From assembly GCF_029269745.1 (NCBI RefSeq), contig NZ_JARJHT010000002.1, positions 992,001 to 1,056,000 of the forward strand: a DNA stretch of 64,000 bases, read 5' to 3'. A program made the position numbers and the translations under genes. Source of the DNA: Polluticoccus soli. Lineage in GTDB: Bacteria > Bacteroidota > Bacteroidia > Chitinophagales > Chitinophagaceae. The notes under the pieces are model-generated. The model ran no database searches and had not been told where the DNA came from. It worked only from the letters and a program-made list of their open reading frames with translations. Below are positions 52,692 to 60,831 of this stretch, piece by piece (positions within the stretch are counted from its first letter, which is position 1; the number at the start of each line of letters is the position of its first letter).

Positions 52692-52699
52692 CAAATGTA
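52692..52699 (-). promoter_or_regulatory. Bacteroidota -7 promoter element (TACATTTG) for the RDD gene
   Basis: An exact TAnnTTTG match that ends 9 bases before the RDD start codon, so the mRNA leader is very short. Confidence 0.6.
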
Positions 52700-52742
52700 A
52701 AAGATATTACTATACCTTATAACTTTACTTTCTGCAAACATC

Positions 52743-53687
52743 ATGCGCGAGGGACAGTTCATAAAGAGAAATATTGACCGCTGGAAAAATTATGAGGAGC
52801 CAAGCCAGGATCCTGATGAGATAGCGAAAAGGTTTACGTACCTGGTTGATGACCTTTCTTACGCCAAAACGTTCTACCCGTTCAGCAATACGGTTAAATA
52901 TATCAATGGGTTGGCTGCCCATATCTACCTTTCTATTTACAAGAACAAAAAAGAAAAACGCAGCCGGTTTCTGGGATTCTGGACCACTGAGCTGCCTCTT
53001 ATTGTTGCCAAACATCACAAGACGCTTCTCTATACGTTTGCGTTCTTTATCGCATTTGTATCAATAGGTGTATTTTCTTCTGCACACGATCAGTCTTTTG
53101 TTCGTGCGATACTCGGCGACAGTTATGTTGATATGACCGAACAGAACATTGCAGCCGGAGATCCTTTTGGAGTATACAAAAAGCAAAATGAGCTGTCCAT
53201 GTTCCTACGCATTGCCTTTAACAATATCAGCGTTGCTTTTTACTGTTTCGCCATGGGCATCTTTGCGGGAGTAGGAACGTTATACGTATTGTTTCAGAAC
53301 GGATTAATGCTGGGCGTGTTTGAACACCTGTTCTTCAAGCACGGGTTAGGTATTCAATCGCTGCTTGTTGTGTTCATCCACGGTACGCTCGAGATCTCAG
53401 CAATTGTAATCGCAGGCTCAGCGGGAATGATCATAGGCAATGCGATTCTATTCCCCAAAACATTTACGCGACTCCAATCGCTTACCCGCGCAGCGCGGGA
53501 CGCAGTGAAAATCGTTGCAGCACTTGTCCCAATTTTTGTCATTGCCGCTTTTTTTGAAGGTTTTGTAACCCGGCATACCAATATGCCTGCCTGGCTCAGC
53601 GTGGCGATACTGGCATTATCATTGCTCTTTATTCTTTGGTATTTTGTCTTTTACCCAAAAAAACTAAGCAGGCGGGCAAGGTTATGA
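52743..53687 (+). CDS. stage II sporulation protein M-like membrane protein (DUF95)
   Basis: A 314-residue inner-membrane protein of the SpoIIM/DUF95 family, here in a non-sporulating lineage. A cytosolic helical N-terminus (about 1-95), TM1 (about 98-118), an extracytoplasmic segment with ILGDSYVDMTEQNI, and four further TM helices including FNNISVAFYCFAMGIFAGVGTLYVLF (in two parts) and VFIHGTLEISAIVIAGSAG, the family signature. Function is unknown outside engulfment in Bacilli. It is first in a tightly coupled five-gene operon; its TGA overlaps the next ATG. Confidence 0.87.
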   Translation: MREGQFIKRNIDRWKNYEEPSQDPDEIAKRFTYLVDDLSYAKTFYPFSNTVKYINGLAAHIYLSIYKNKKEKRSRFLGFWTTELPLIVAKHHKTLLYTFAFFIAFVSIGVFSSAHDQSFVRAILGDSYVDMTEQNIAAGDPFGVYKKQNELSMFLRIAFNNISVAFYCFAMGIFAGVGTLYVLFQNGLMLGVFEHLFFKHGLGIQSLLVVFIHGTLEISAIVIAGSAGMIIGNAILFPKTFTRLQSLTRAARDAVKIVAALVPIFVIAAFFEGFVTRHTNMPAWLSVAILALSLLFILWYFVFYPKKLSRRARL

Positions 53688-54364
53688 CACGGATGAGCAC
53701 AATTTTTCGATGTCTTACAACGGCAGGATTGTCATTTGCTTGCACATGCGTATTTGCAGCAGCTGATATCGATCGCAAATGGAACGAACTCATCAACGAT
53801 CCGGCCTTCCATTATCGGGATCAGAAAGAAGCACTACAGAAAGTAGAACCGGCACAAAACAATATTCTGGATAAACTCGGCGGCTTACTATTGACATTCT
53901 TCACCAGTCCGACTGGTAAGTTCATCGGTTGGATTGTATTTTTCGTTTTTCTGGCCTGGACCTTGTTTAAGATCTTTACCGGAAACGTTCCACTTTTCGG
54001 TAAAAAACCAAAAACCGTACGCGAAACGCCAGTCGAAAACCTTGAAGAAACTCTGGTCAACACTAACTGGGAGCACCATCTTCAACTCGCTATACAGAAT
54101 GCCGATAACCGGCTGGCAATAAGGTATAGTTTTATGCGTATGTTGCAGCTACTGCAACAAAACAACCTGATTCATTTTGAGGACAACAAAACCAATACTG
54201 ACTATTATAACGAGCTAAAGCGAATAGAGCTAAAAAATGATTTCAGGCAGCTGAGCAAACAATATGAATATACATGGTATGGACACATCGGAATTTCAGA
54301 CGAAGCGTACCATACGTACATGAACACATTCGCCAACCTGAAAAGCACTTTGCCACAATCATGA
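53684..54364 (+). CDS. DUF4129 domain membrane protein
   Basis: A 226-residue protein with a signal peptide (1-26, ending VFAAAD), a short extracytoplasmic part (WNELINDPAFHYRDQKE), a TM helix (about 72-94, FIGWIVFFVFLAWTLFKIF) and a cytosolic DUF4129-like domain (NWEHHLQLAIQNADNRLAIRYSFMRML, split here; YEYTWYGHIGISDEAYH). The ATG overlaps the SpoIIM-like stop (ATGA). DUF4129 proteins recur with MoxR, DUF58 and DUF4350. Function unknown. Confidence 0.8.
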   Translation: MTRMSTIFRCLTTAGLSFACTCVFAAADIDRKWNELINDPAFHYRDQKEALQKVEPAQNNILDKLGGLLLTFFTSPTGKFIGWIVFFVFLAWTLFKIFTGNVPLFGKKPKTVRETPVENLEETLVNTNWEHHLQLAIQNADNRLAIRYSFMRMLQLLQQNNLIHFEDNKTNTDYYNELKRIELKNDFRQLSKQYEYTWYGHIGISDEAYHTYMNTFANLKSTLPQS

Positions 54365-55644
54365 GGTATGTTTTTCAAATAATTGGTTGCCTTGCAGTCC
54401 TCATGCTGTCAGGCTGTTTCTCAGACAAAAAAAAGACCAATTGGCAGGTCACACTGGCATCAGACGACAAAAATCCATACGGTAGTTACCTGGCTTTTCA
54501 ATCGCTTGCGCTATACTTTCCTAACAAACTGGTAGAAACGTTGCCCAGGGGTTTTCGGTATACCTCAATTGACGAGGGAATAAACTCACAGAAAAACCAA
54601 AAACAGTTGCTGGTCTTGCTCGGGCTTGACCTCTTTGTTTCAGAAAGCGAACTGGAATCATTGCTATCATTCGCGCGCAGGGGCAACGAGGTACTAATAT
54701 TCAGCAGTACCTTGGATCCTAAGATCGAAGACGCATTTGGTTGTTACAAACAGGCACGCGGACTGGAAGAAGTAAAACTGTCAGACGAAAATACAGGCCG
54801 GCAAAATATCGACGCACTTTCGCTCAAGTTACAAACTAATAAGACCTTTGGATATGAGGGCAGATCTCTGCAAGGCTATTTTCAGCTAAAAAACCTCCCT
54901 GCAGACAGCGTGCAAACCGACAATAAATTGTTTTCCACTGTTCCAGATAGTTTGGGATTTTTCAAGAACACGCCAAATTTTATAAGGTACAATATTGGTC
55001 GCGGCCATATTGCCTTTCATGCAGCACCGCTTGTAATGAGCAACTATTTCCTCCTACAAAAAAATAACAGGCAATACCTCGATGGCATCTGGCAAACAAT
55101 ACCTAGCGACATTAGCGCAATATACTGGAACGAGTACTTCAAGCACAGTAGTGAAGGCGCTGATCTCGGAGTACTATGGAAATATCCCGCCACCCGTTGG
55201 GCACTGATCATAGCCGCCATTACACTTCTCATTTATGTCGCCTTTGAAAGCAAGCGCCGACAGCGCATTATTCCCATCATAGAAAAACCTGAAAATAGTT
55301 CAGTATCTTTCATAGAAACAGTGGGGCGCCTGTACTATAACACCGGCGACCACAATAACATTGCCGAGAAGATCATACAGCATTTCCTCGAATGGGTACG
55401 ACTGAGTTATCATTTGAATACCAATGAACTCAATGAACATTTTGCCACACAACTTGCTCATAAATCGGGCCTTGACATCGATGAGGTGCAACATGTTGTG
55501 CGTAGCATTCATAACATCAGGCTAAGAAATATCGGCGTTGATGAGATGACTTTAGTAGCACTACACCAGCAACTCGAGCATTTTTATAATAACCACACGA
55601 ATACCAATGGACATTCAAGGCACCAATCAGCCACAGCATATTGA
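54361..55644 (+). CDS. DUF4350 domain lipoprotein
   Basis: A 427-residue protein with a lipobox (LMLSGC, Cys 19), an extracytoplasmic DUF4350/GATase-like domain (about 30-250, DDKNPYGSYLAFQSL, LVLLGLDLFVSESELESLLSFARRGNEVLI in parts), a TM helix near 280-300 (RWALIIAAITLLIYVAF), and a cytosolic tail. The ATG at 54361 overlaps the previous TGA. A lipid anchor plus a TM helix is unusual but common in Bacteroidota members. It overlaps the moxR start by 38 bases. Confidence 0.82.
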   Translation: MRYVFQIIGCLAVLMLSGCFSDKKKTNWQVTLASDDKNPYGSYLAFQSLALYFPNKLVETLPRGFRYTSIDEGINSQKNQKQLLVLLGLDLFVSESELESLLSFARRGNEVLIFSSTLDPKIEDAFGCYKQARGLEEVKLSDENTGRQNIDALSLKLQTNKTFGYEGRSLQGYFQLKNLPADSVQTDNKLFSTVPDSLGFFKNTPNFIRYNIGRGHIAFHAAPLVMSNYFLLQKNNRQYLDGIWQTIPSDISAIYWNEYFKHSSEGADLGVLWKYPATRWALIIAAITLLIYVAFESKRRQRIIPIIEKPENSSVSFIETVGRLYYNTGDHNNIAEKIIQHFLEWVRLSYHLNTNELNEHFATQLAHKSGLDIDEVQHVVRSIHNIRLRNIGVDEMTLVALHQQLEHFYNNHTNTNGHSRHQSATAY

Positions 55645-56590
55645 TACAGCCCCACTCATTCAGCTTGTAGAGGACGTTCAGCAACAGATCGAGAAGGTTG
55701 TTGTTGGTCAGCGTTCCATGATAGAATTATTACTTGCCGGATTGCTTGCAGACGGTCATATTCTGATAGAAGGAGTGCCAGGTGTCGCAAAGACCCTGAC
55801 CTCAAAATTACTTTCAAGGCTGATCAATGCTCATTTTTCCAGGATACAATTTACACCAGACCTGATGCCCAGCGATGTACTGGGAACCAATGTCTTCAAT
55901 CCGCAAACCGCCACCTTTCAATTCAAAGCAGGGCCTATTTTCGGCAATATTGTTTTGATTGACGAGATAAACCGCGCCCCTGCAAAGACTCAGGCCGCGC
56001 TATTTGAGGTGATGGAGGAACGACAAATTACAATAGACGGGCAATCGCACAAGTTACATGCACCCTTCATGGTCATAGCCACACAAAACCCTATTGAACA
56101 CGAGGGTACCTACCGCTTGCCCGAAGCACAGCTCGACCGTTTTTTATTGAAGATCGTTGTGGGCTACCCCACCCTTGACGAAGAAGTGACCATATTAGAG
56201 CGCAGCAATCAGCAACCTATTTCAGAGCTGCTTCAAACCGTTGAGCCAATCATTACTGCACAAGTGCTTCAGTATGCCCGTAGCCAGGTGAGAGGTGTAC
56301 ATGTAGAGCCACGGCTGATAAAATTTATTGCTGAACTGGTGCAGGAAACCCGCAACGATAAGTCGCTTTATATCGGAGCTTCGCCACGTGCGTCTGTTGC
56401 GTTATTGCAATTGTCCAAAGCTTTATGCGTACTTCGCGAACGGAGCTTTGTAATACCGGAAGATATTCTGATGGCAGCCCCCGCAGTGTTACGCCATCGT
56501 ATCAGCCTTACACCTGAAAGAGAAATGGAAGGCATAACAACCGATGATGTTTTGAAAGAGATAATGGGTAGACTGGAAATCCCGCGTTAG
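55607..56590 (+). CDS. MoxR family AAA+ ATPase
   Basis: A 327-residue cytosolic AAA+ ATPase. Walker A GVPGVAKTLTSKL (about 55-67), the Walker B LIDEINRAPAKTQAALFEVM (about 116-135), sensor I ATQNPIEHEGTYRLPEAQLDRF (in parts), and the lid with GASPRASVALLQLSKA. MoxR ATPases act as chaperones for metal or cofactor insertion and for vWA proteins. The partner is the DUF58 protein that follows 5 bases later. Its start lies inside the end of the DUF4350 gene (38-base overlap), implying coupling. Confidence 0.92.
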   Translation: MDIQGTNQPQHIDTAPLIQLVEDVQQQIEKVVVGQRSMIELLLAGLLADGHILIEGVPGVAKTLTSKLLSRLINAHFSRIQFTPDLMPSDVLGTNVFNPQTATFQFKAGPIFGNIVLIDEINRAPAKTQAALFEVMEERQITIDGQSHKLHAPFMVIATQNPIEHEGTYRLPEAQLDRFLLKIVVGYPTLDEEVTILERSNQQPISELLQTVEPIITAQVLQYARSQVRGVHVEPRLIKFIAELVQETRNDKSLYIGASPRASVALLQLSKALCVLRERSFVIPEDILMAAPAVLRHRISLTPEREMEGITTDDVLKEIMGRLEIPR

Positions 56591-56595
56591 ATAAA

Positions 56596-57930
56596 ATGTT
56601 TAGCTACTACATAGGAAACTTGTTTCTGCGCAGCCGTTGGTTCTTGATGATGGCAAGCGTTGTTGTAGCATTTTTGCTTTCCTTTTTCTTTCCTGCACTT
56701 TATGAATGGGTTGTTGCATATGCTGCGCTGGCGGTTATCCTGTCAATTGCCGACTATGTACTTCTCTTTGGGGGCGACAAAACAGTCCGGATCAACCGCG
56801 ACCTACCGCAACGCTTCAGCCTCGGCGATGAAAACATAATCAAAATCAAACTTACAAGCACATTTCCCTTTGCTGTTAACGTATCCGTCATCGAAGAATT
56901 ACCGGAACAATTTCAACAAAGGAATTTTCAAAGACACCAAAAGCTGCCGCCAAGACAAAGCCAGGAGCTCTTCTTCAAACTCAGTCCAAAAACACGCGGC
57001 GAATATGAATTTGGGGAGACGATCTGTTATATTTCCTCACCGCTCAATCTTCTGCAACGGCGCGTAAAGGCTAGAAATGCAACGACTGTAAAAGCATATC
57101 CTTCTTATCAACAGTTGAAAAAATATCAACTGTTGGCGCTGAGCAATACTCCGCAGTCGGGAGTAAAAAAGACCCGGCGTATTGGGCATAGCATGGAGTT
57201 CGAAAAGATCAAAAACTATGTTCATGGCGATGATGTACGCACTATAAACTGGAAAGCGACAGCACGCACAAGCAACCTAATGGTGAATACTTTTACTGAC
57301 ACTCGTCAGCAGCAGGTGTATTGCCTGATAGACAAGGGCCGCATTATGAAAATGCCCTTTGACGAAATGACGCTTCTCGACTACTCTATCAATTCAGCAT
57401 TGGCATTGTCGAACATCGTACTCATGAAGCATGATCGTGCAGGTCTTATCACATTCAGCAACACGATCAATACAGTTGTTGCTGCTGAAAAAAGAACCGG
57501 TCAACTTAATTTCATATTGGAGGCTTTGTACCACCAGCAAACCGATTTCATGGAAAGTGACTACGAAGCACTGTCACACTTCTTGCATAATCGGGTAACA
57601 CAGCGCAGCTGCCTATTGCTATTCACCAACTTCGAAACAATGGCTTCACTCGAACGGCAATTGCCCTACTTGAAAAGAATAGCGTCCAGACATCTTCTTT
57701 GCGTGATCTTCTTTCAAAATACATTACTGCAACAAATACACACTACTCAACCTAATACGACTGAAGGTATTTACATCAAAACCATCGCCGACAGGTTTGC
57801 TTACGAAAAAAGGCAGATCGTCAAGGAACTAAGGCGACAGGGCATTATTTCGATCCTGACAACCCCGAAGGATCTGACGATAAACACCATCAACAAATAT
57901 CTTGAACTAAAAGCCAGGCAACTTACCTGA
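56596..57930 (+). CDS. DUF58 (vWA-like) membrane protein
   Basis: A 444-residue protein with two N-terminal TM helices (about 15-55), a beta-rich domain with FSLGDENIIKIKL, and a C-terminal DUF58/vWA-like domain. GDDVRTINWKATARTSNLMV (about 212-231) is the family signature. The vWA metal site is not canonical: where D-x-S-x-S is expected the protein has LIDKGRIMKM (about 246-255). It is the partner of MoxR. Its stop codon is followed by a terminator, closing the operon begun at 52743. Confidence 0.88.
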   Translation: MFSYYIGNLFLRSRWFLMMASVVVAFLLSFFFPALYEWVVAYAALAVILSIADYVLLFGGDKTVRINRDLPQRFSLGDENIIKIKLTSTFPFAVNVSVIEELPEQFQQRNFQRHQKLPPRQSQELFFKLSPKTRGEYEFGETICYISSPLNLLQRRVKARNATTVKAYPSYQQLKKYQLLALSNTPQSGVKKTRRIGHSMEFEKIKNYVHGDDVRTINWKATARTSNLMVNTFTDTRQQQVYCLIDKGRIMKMPFDEMTLLDYSINSALALSNIVLMKHDRAGLITFSNTINTVVAAEKRTGQLNFILEALYHQQTDFMESDYEALSHFLHNRVTQRSCLLLFTNFETMASLERQLPYLKRIASRHLLCVIFFQNTLLQQIHTTQPNTTEGIYIKTIADRFAYEKRQIVKELRRQGIISILTTPKDLTINTINKYLELKARQLT

Positions 57931-58083
57931 TTTGTCATAAAACGGTTTGCAGGATATCATTTTCACGTCATATCTAGTGCCGGCTCTCTGCGTTCAAATA
58001 TTGGCAATTACCTTTAATTCTGACCCGGACGCCAGCCATATAAGCACGTTCATCAGGGATTATTTTGATACTTCTACTCGCGA

Positions 58084-58120
58084 GCCTGTTATTTTTATAG
58101 CAGGCTTTTTTATTTTAGCA
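58084..58120 (+). terminator. intrinsic terminator after the MoxR-DUF58 operon
   Basis: A 9-bp stem (GCCTGTTAT with ATAGCAGGC, one G-U pair), 5-base loop, and a run of T about 155 bases downstream of the DUF58 stop. It ends 14 bases upstream of the next gene's start. Confidence 0.7.
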
Positions 58121-58133
58121 GGCTTATTATCAG

Positions 58134-59111
58134 ATGCATATTCGATTTAATATTGTCTTAGCAGCCTCAGTTGCACTTCTATCTACTCTTTTTGCATGTA
58201 AAAAAGAGAAACTGGATTGGCAGCAGGTGCAAAAACTGGAAAGTCACTGCAACCACAGGCTGAACAATATTTATTTTTTAAACGACACACTTGGGTACAC
58301 AGTTGGCGGATTACGTTTTGATAAATCAACCATCCTTGTTACGAAAGATGGTGGTAACACCTGGGAGCTGCACGACATTCCTGAAGCTGGGAAAAGCATT
58401 TTCAATGTGGCTCAAAAACCAACCGGCGAGGTCTATGCTGTTGGATTCGATGGTAAATTGCTTAGAACTACGGATGGCGGCGATAACTGGAGCTTTTTCC
58501 AAATGAATAGCTACCAGCCCTACAAAGACCTTACGTTCATCGAACCCTCTACTGGTATTATTATTGGGGGCATCAGCTTCAATTACGGTGTAATGGCCTA
58601 CATCGATGATCAAAACGATATTTACCGTTACGACACCTTCAACTACGAGCTGAACGATATAGAAATGCTGGACAACCGAACCGGGTATATTAGCGGTTAC
58701 GGCGTCGTACTTAAAACTGCTGACGGAGCTGTAAAGTGGAAATTGCAGGACATTAAAAACGATAACTTCACGGCAATACACGCTCAAAGTGAAAATGAAT
58801 TATGGGTGTGCGGCTATAATGGCAGTATTTATTACACCAGCAATGGCGGTGAAAAATGGGAACAATTTCGCTCCGGCAATGATATCAAAAAGCCTCGCTA
58901 CCGGCTCCTGGACATCTATTTTAAGGACCGTACCAACGGCTGGGCTGTTGGTGAGGAAGGGGTTGTCATCCATACCACAGATGGAGGCCACAGCTGGGAC
59001 CTATATAAAAAATTTACCAGCAACGCCCTTAGATGCATTACCCAAACTCCCGATGGACAGCTGATCGTCTGCGGCGATAATGGCAGCTTATACAAGCTAT
59101 TGGCACACTAA
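58134..59111 (+). CDS. YCF48-like beta-propeller lipoprotein
   Basis: A 325-residue lipoprotein (lipobox STLFAC, then KKEK). It has about six BNR/YCF48-type repeats, each with T-x-(D/N)-G-G-x-x-W (TKDGGNTWEL, TTDGGDNWSF, TSNGGEKWEQ, TTDGGHSWDL) and a G-(Y/W)-x-(V/S)-G strand (LGYTVGGLR, NGWAVGEEG). Family members help photosystem assembly in plastids; in Bacteroidota they are envelope proteins of unknown role. It is 204 bases beyond DUF58, separated by a terminator. Confidence 0.83.
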   Translation: MHIRFNIVLAASVALLSTLFACKKEKLDWQQVQKLESHCNHRLNNIYFLNDTLGYTVGGLRFDKSTILVTKDGGNTWELHDIPEAGKSIFNVAQKPTGEVYAVGFDGKLLRTTDGGDNWSFFQMNSYQPYKDLTFIEPSTGIIIGGISFNYGVMAYIDDQNDIYRYDTFNYELNDIEMLDNRTGYISGYGVVLKTADGAVKWKLQDIKNDNFTAIHAQSENELWVCGYNGSIYYTSNGGEKWEQFRSGNDIKKPRYRLLDIYFKDRTNGWAVGEEGVVIHTTDGGHSWDLYKKFTSNALRCITQTPDGQLIVCGDNGSLYKLLAH

Positions 59112-59146
59112 CACAAATACCTTTAGGCTTTTGCCTGTTTACTTAT

Positions 59147-59154
59147 TATTTTTG
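59147..59154 (+). promoter_or_regulatory. Bacteroidota -7 promoter element (TATTTTTG) for lysS
   Basis: An exact TAnnTTTG match 53 bases upstream of the lysS start. A 6-bp hairpin (TTCCGG/CCGGAA, about 59164-59182) lies in the predicted leader. Confidence 0.6.
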
Positions 59155-59207
59155 CACACATTTTTCCGGTATGTTCGCCGGAACACTTATCATAATTCTA
59201 GTATTTA

Positions 59208-60728
59208 ATGCAAGCAACATTAAGCGAACAGGAAGTTGTCCGCAGAGAGAAACTAAGGGAACTACAGGATCTGGGCATCGACCCTTACCCTGCCCCATTG
59301 TTTGAAGTTACGCATACTGCCAGCCAGATAAAGGAAACTTACACAGAAGAAAAAAAGGAAGAGTTCAAACAGGTTTCCATCGCAGGCCGTATCATGAGCG
59401 TCCGCGATATGGGTAAGGCAAATTTTGCCGTTATCCAGGACAGCACCAGCCGCATTCAGATATACATCAAACGCGATGACATTTGCCCCGACGAGGATAA
59501 AACGCTGTACAGTACCGTTTGGAAGAAACTGATGGATATTGGCGATGTGATCGGAGTCAAGGGCTTTGTGTTTACCACCAAGACCGGCGAAACTTCCATA
59601 CATGTTGAGAAGTTCACATTGCTTTCAAAGGCCCTTCGTCCGCTGCCAATAGTAAAAGAAAAAGACGGCGAAGTATTTGACGCAGTAACTGACCTGGAAT
59701 TCAAATACCGTCAGCGGTACGCAGACCTGATCGTAAATCCGAATGTCCGTGATACGTTCATCCGCATCACAAAAATGAAGAACGCCATCCGTTCTTTCCT
59801 GAACGACCGTGGTGCACTGGAAGTTGATACTCCGGTACTGCAAAGCATACCTGGAGGAGCTATAGCCCGTCCATTCGTTACACACCATAACGCACTCGAT
59901 ATTCCGTTGTACCTACGTATTGCTAACGAACTGTACCTGAAGCGCCTTATAGTAGGCGGCTTCGACTGGGTATATGAGTTCAGCCGCAACTTCCGTAACG
60001 AGGGTATGGATCGTACGCACAACCCGGAATTTACCATACTAGAGTTCTACGTAGCATACAAAGACTACCTCTGGATGATGGAGACTACCGAGCAAATGCT
60101 TGAAGAGACCGCCATCGCAACCAATGGAAGTACAAAGACGATTGTCAATACCGTTGAGATCGACTTTAAAGCGCCATATAAACGTATCAGCATCTTCGAC
60201 GCAATCAAAGAGCATACAGGTTTCGACATTAGCCAAATGAACGAAGACCAATTGCGTGATGTATGTAAGCAACTGAGGATCGAAACTGATCCTTCAATGG
60301 GTAAGGGAAAACTGATAGACGAAATATTCGGCGGGAAATGCGAAATGCACTATATCCAGCCAACGTTCATTACCGACTACCCTATAGAAATGAGCCCGCT
60401 TACCAAAAAGCACCGCGACAAACCGGGCCTGGTTGAACGTTTCGAGCTGATCATTAACGGTAAGGAAATAGCGAATGCTTATACCGAGCTTAATGATCCG
60501 ATAGACCAGCGCGACCGTTTTGAAGACCAGGTTCGCCTGATGGAGCGTGGCGACGATGAAGCAATGTATATCGACTATGATTTCCTTCGCGCATTGGAAT
60601 ATGGCATGCCACCAACAGCAGGTATCGGCTTTGGAATTGAAAGGCTAGCTATGCTGTTGACAGGACAAGTGTCAATACAAGATGTACTACTCTTCCCGCA
60701 AATGAGACCTGAAAAGACAAATGATTAA
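59208..60728 (+). CDS. lysS: lysyl-tRNA synthetase, class II
   Basis: A 506-residue class IIb aminoacyl-tRNA synthetase. N-terminal OB-fold anticodon domain (about 50-150, [23 protein letters not shown] in parts), class II motif 1 region ([16 protein letters not shown]), motif 2 ([16 protein letters not shown], about 264-279) and motif 3 ([13 protein letters not shown], about 473-485). The length matches bacterial LysS. It has its own promoter and terminator. Confidence 0.95.
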   Translation: MQATLSEQEVVRREKLRELQDLGIDPYPAPLFEVTHTASQIKETYTEEKKEEFKQVSIAGRIMSVRDMGKANFAVIQDSTSRIQIYIKRDDICPDEDKTLYSTVWKKLMDIGDVIGVKGFVFTTKTGETSIHVEKFTLLSKALRPLPIVKEKDGEVFDAVTDLEFKYRQRYADLIVNPNVRDTFIRITKMKNAIRSFLNDRGALEVDTPVLQSIPGGAIARPFVTHHNALDIPLYLRIANELYLKRLIVGGFDWVYEFSRNFRNEGMDRTHNPEFTILEFYVAYKDYLWMMETTEQMLEETAIATNGSTKTIVNTVEIDFKAPYKRISIFDAIKEHTGFDISQMNEDQLRDVCKQLRIETDPSMGKGKLIDEIFGGKCEMHYIQPTFITDYPIEMSPLTKKHRDKPGLVERFELIINGKEIANAYTELNDPIDQRDRFEDQVRLMERGDDEAMYIDYDFLRALEYGMPPTAGIGFGIERLAMLLTGQVSIQDVLLFPQMRPEKTND

Positions 60729-60733
60729 ATAGG

Positions 60734-60763
60734 AAAAAGCCCGCTGAACAGCGGGCTTTTTTG
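60734..60763 (+). terminator. intrinsic terminator after lysS
   Basis: A perfect 13-bp stem (AAAAAGCCCGCTG 60734-60746, CAGCGGGCTTTTT 60749-60761) with a 2-base gap and a T-run 6 bases after the stop codon. Confidence 0.85.
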
Positions 60764-60783
60764 GTTTATAGAAGGACCCCGTC

Positions 60784-60804
60784 TTTATAACGCTTCGTTA
60801 TAAA
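60784..60804. repeat. 9-bp inverted repeat downstream of the DUF6515 gene
   Basis: TTTATAACG (60784-60792) and CGTTATAAA (60796-60804) form a perfect hairpin with a 3-base loop, 28 bases beyond the DUF6515 stop codon. It may end that transcript, although no T-run follows on the minus strand. Confidence 0.5.
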
Positions 60805-60831
60805 TACTTTTTGTATCAAAAAATGGACTTA

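Noticed and set aside
57947-58150. 67-codon plus-strand open frame after DUF58
   Set aside because: TTG start, runs through a terminator hairpin and overlaps the start of the YCF48-like gene.
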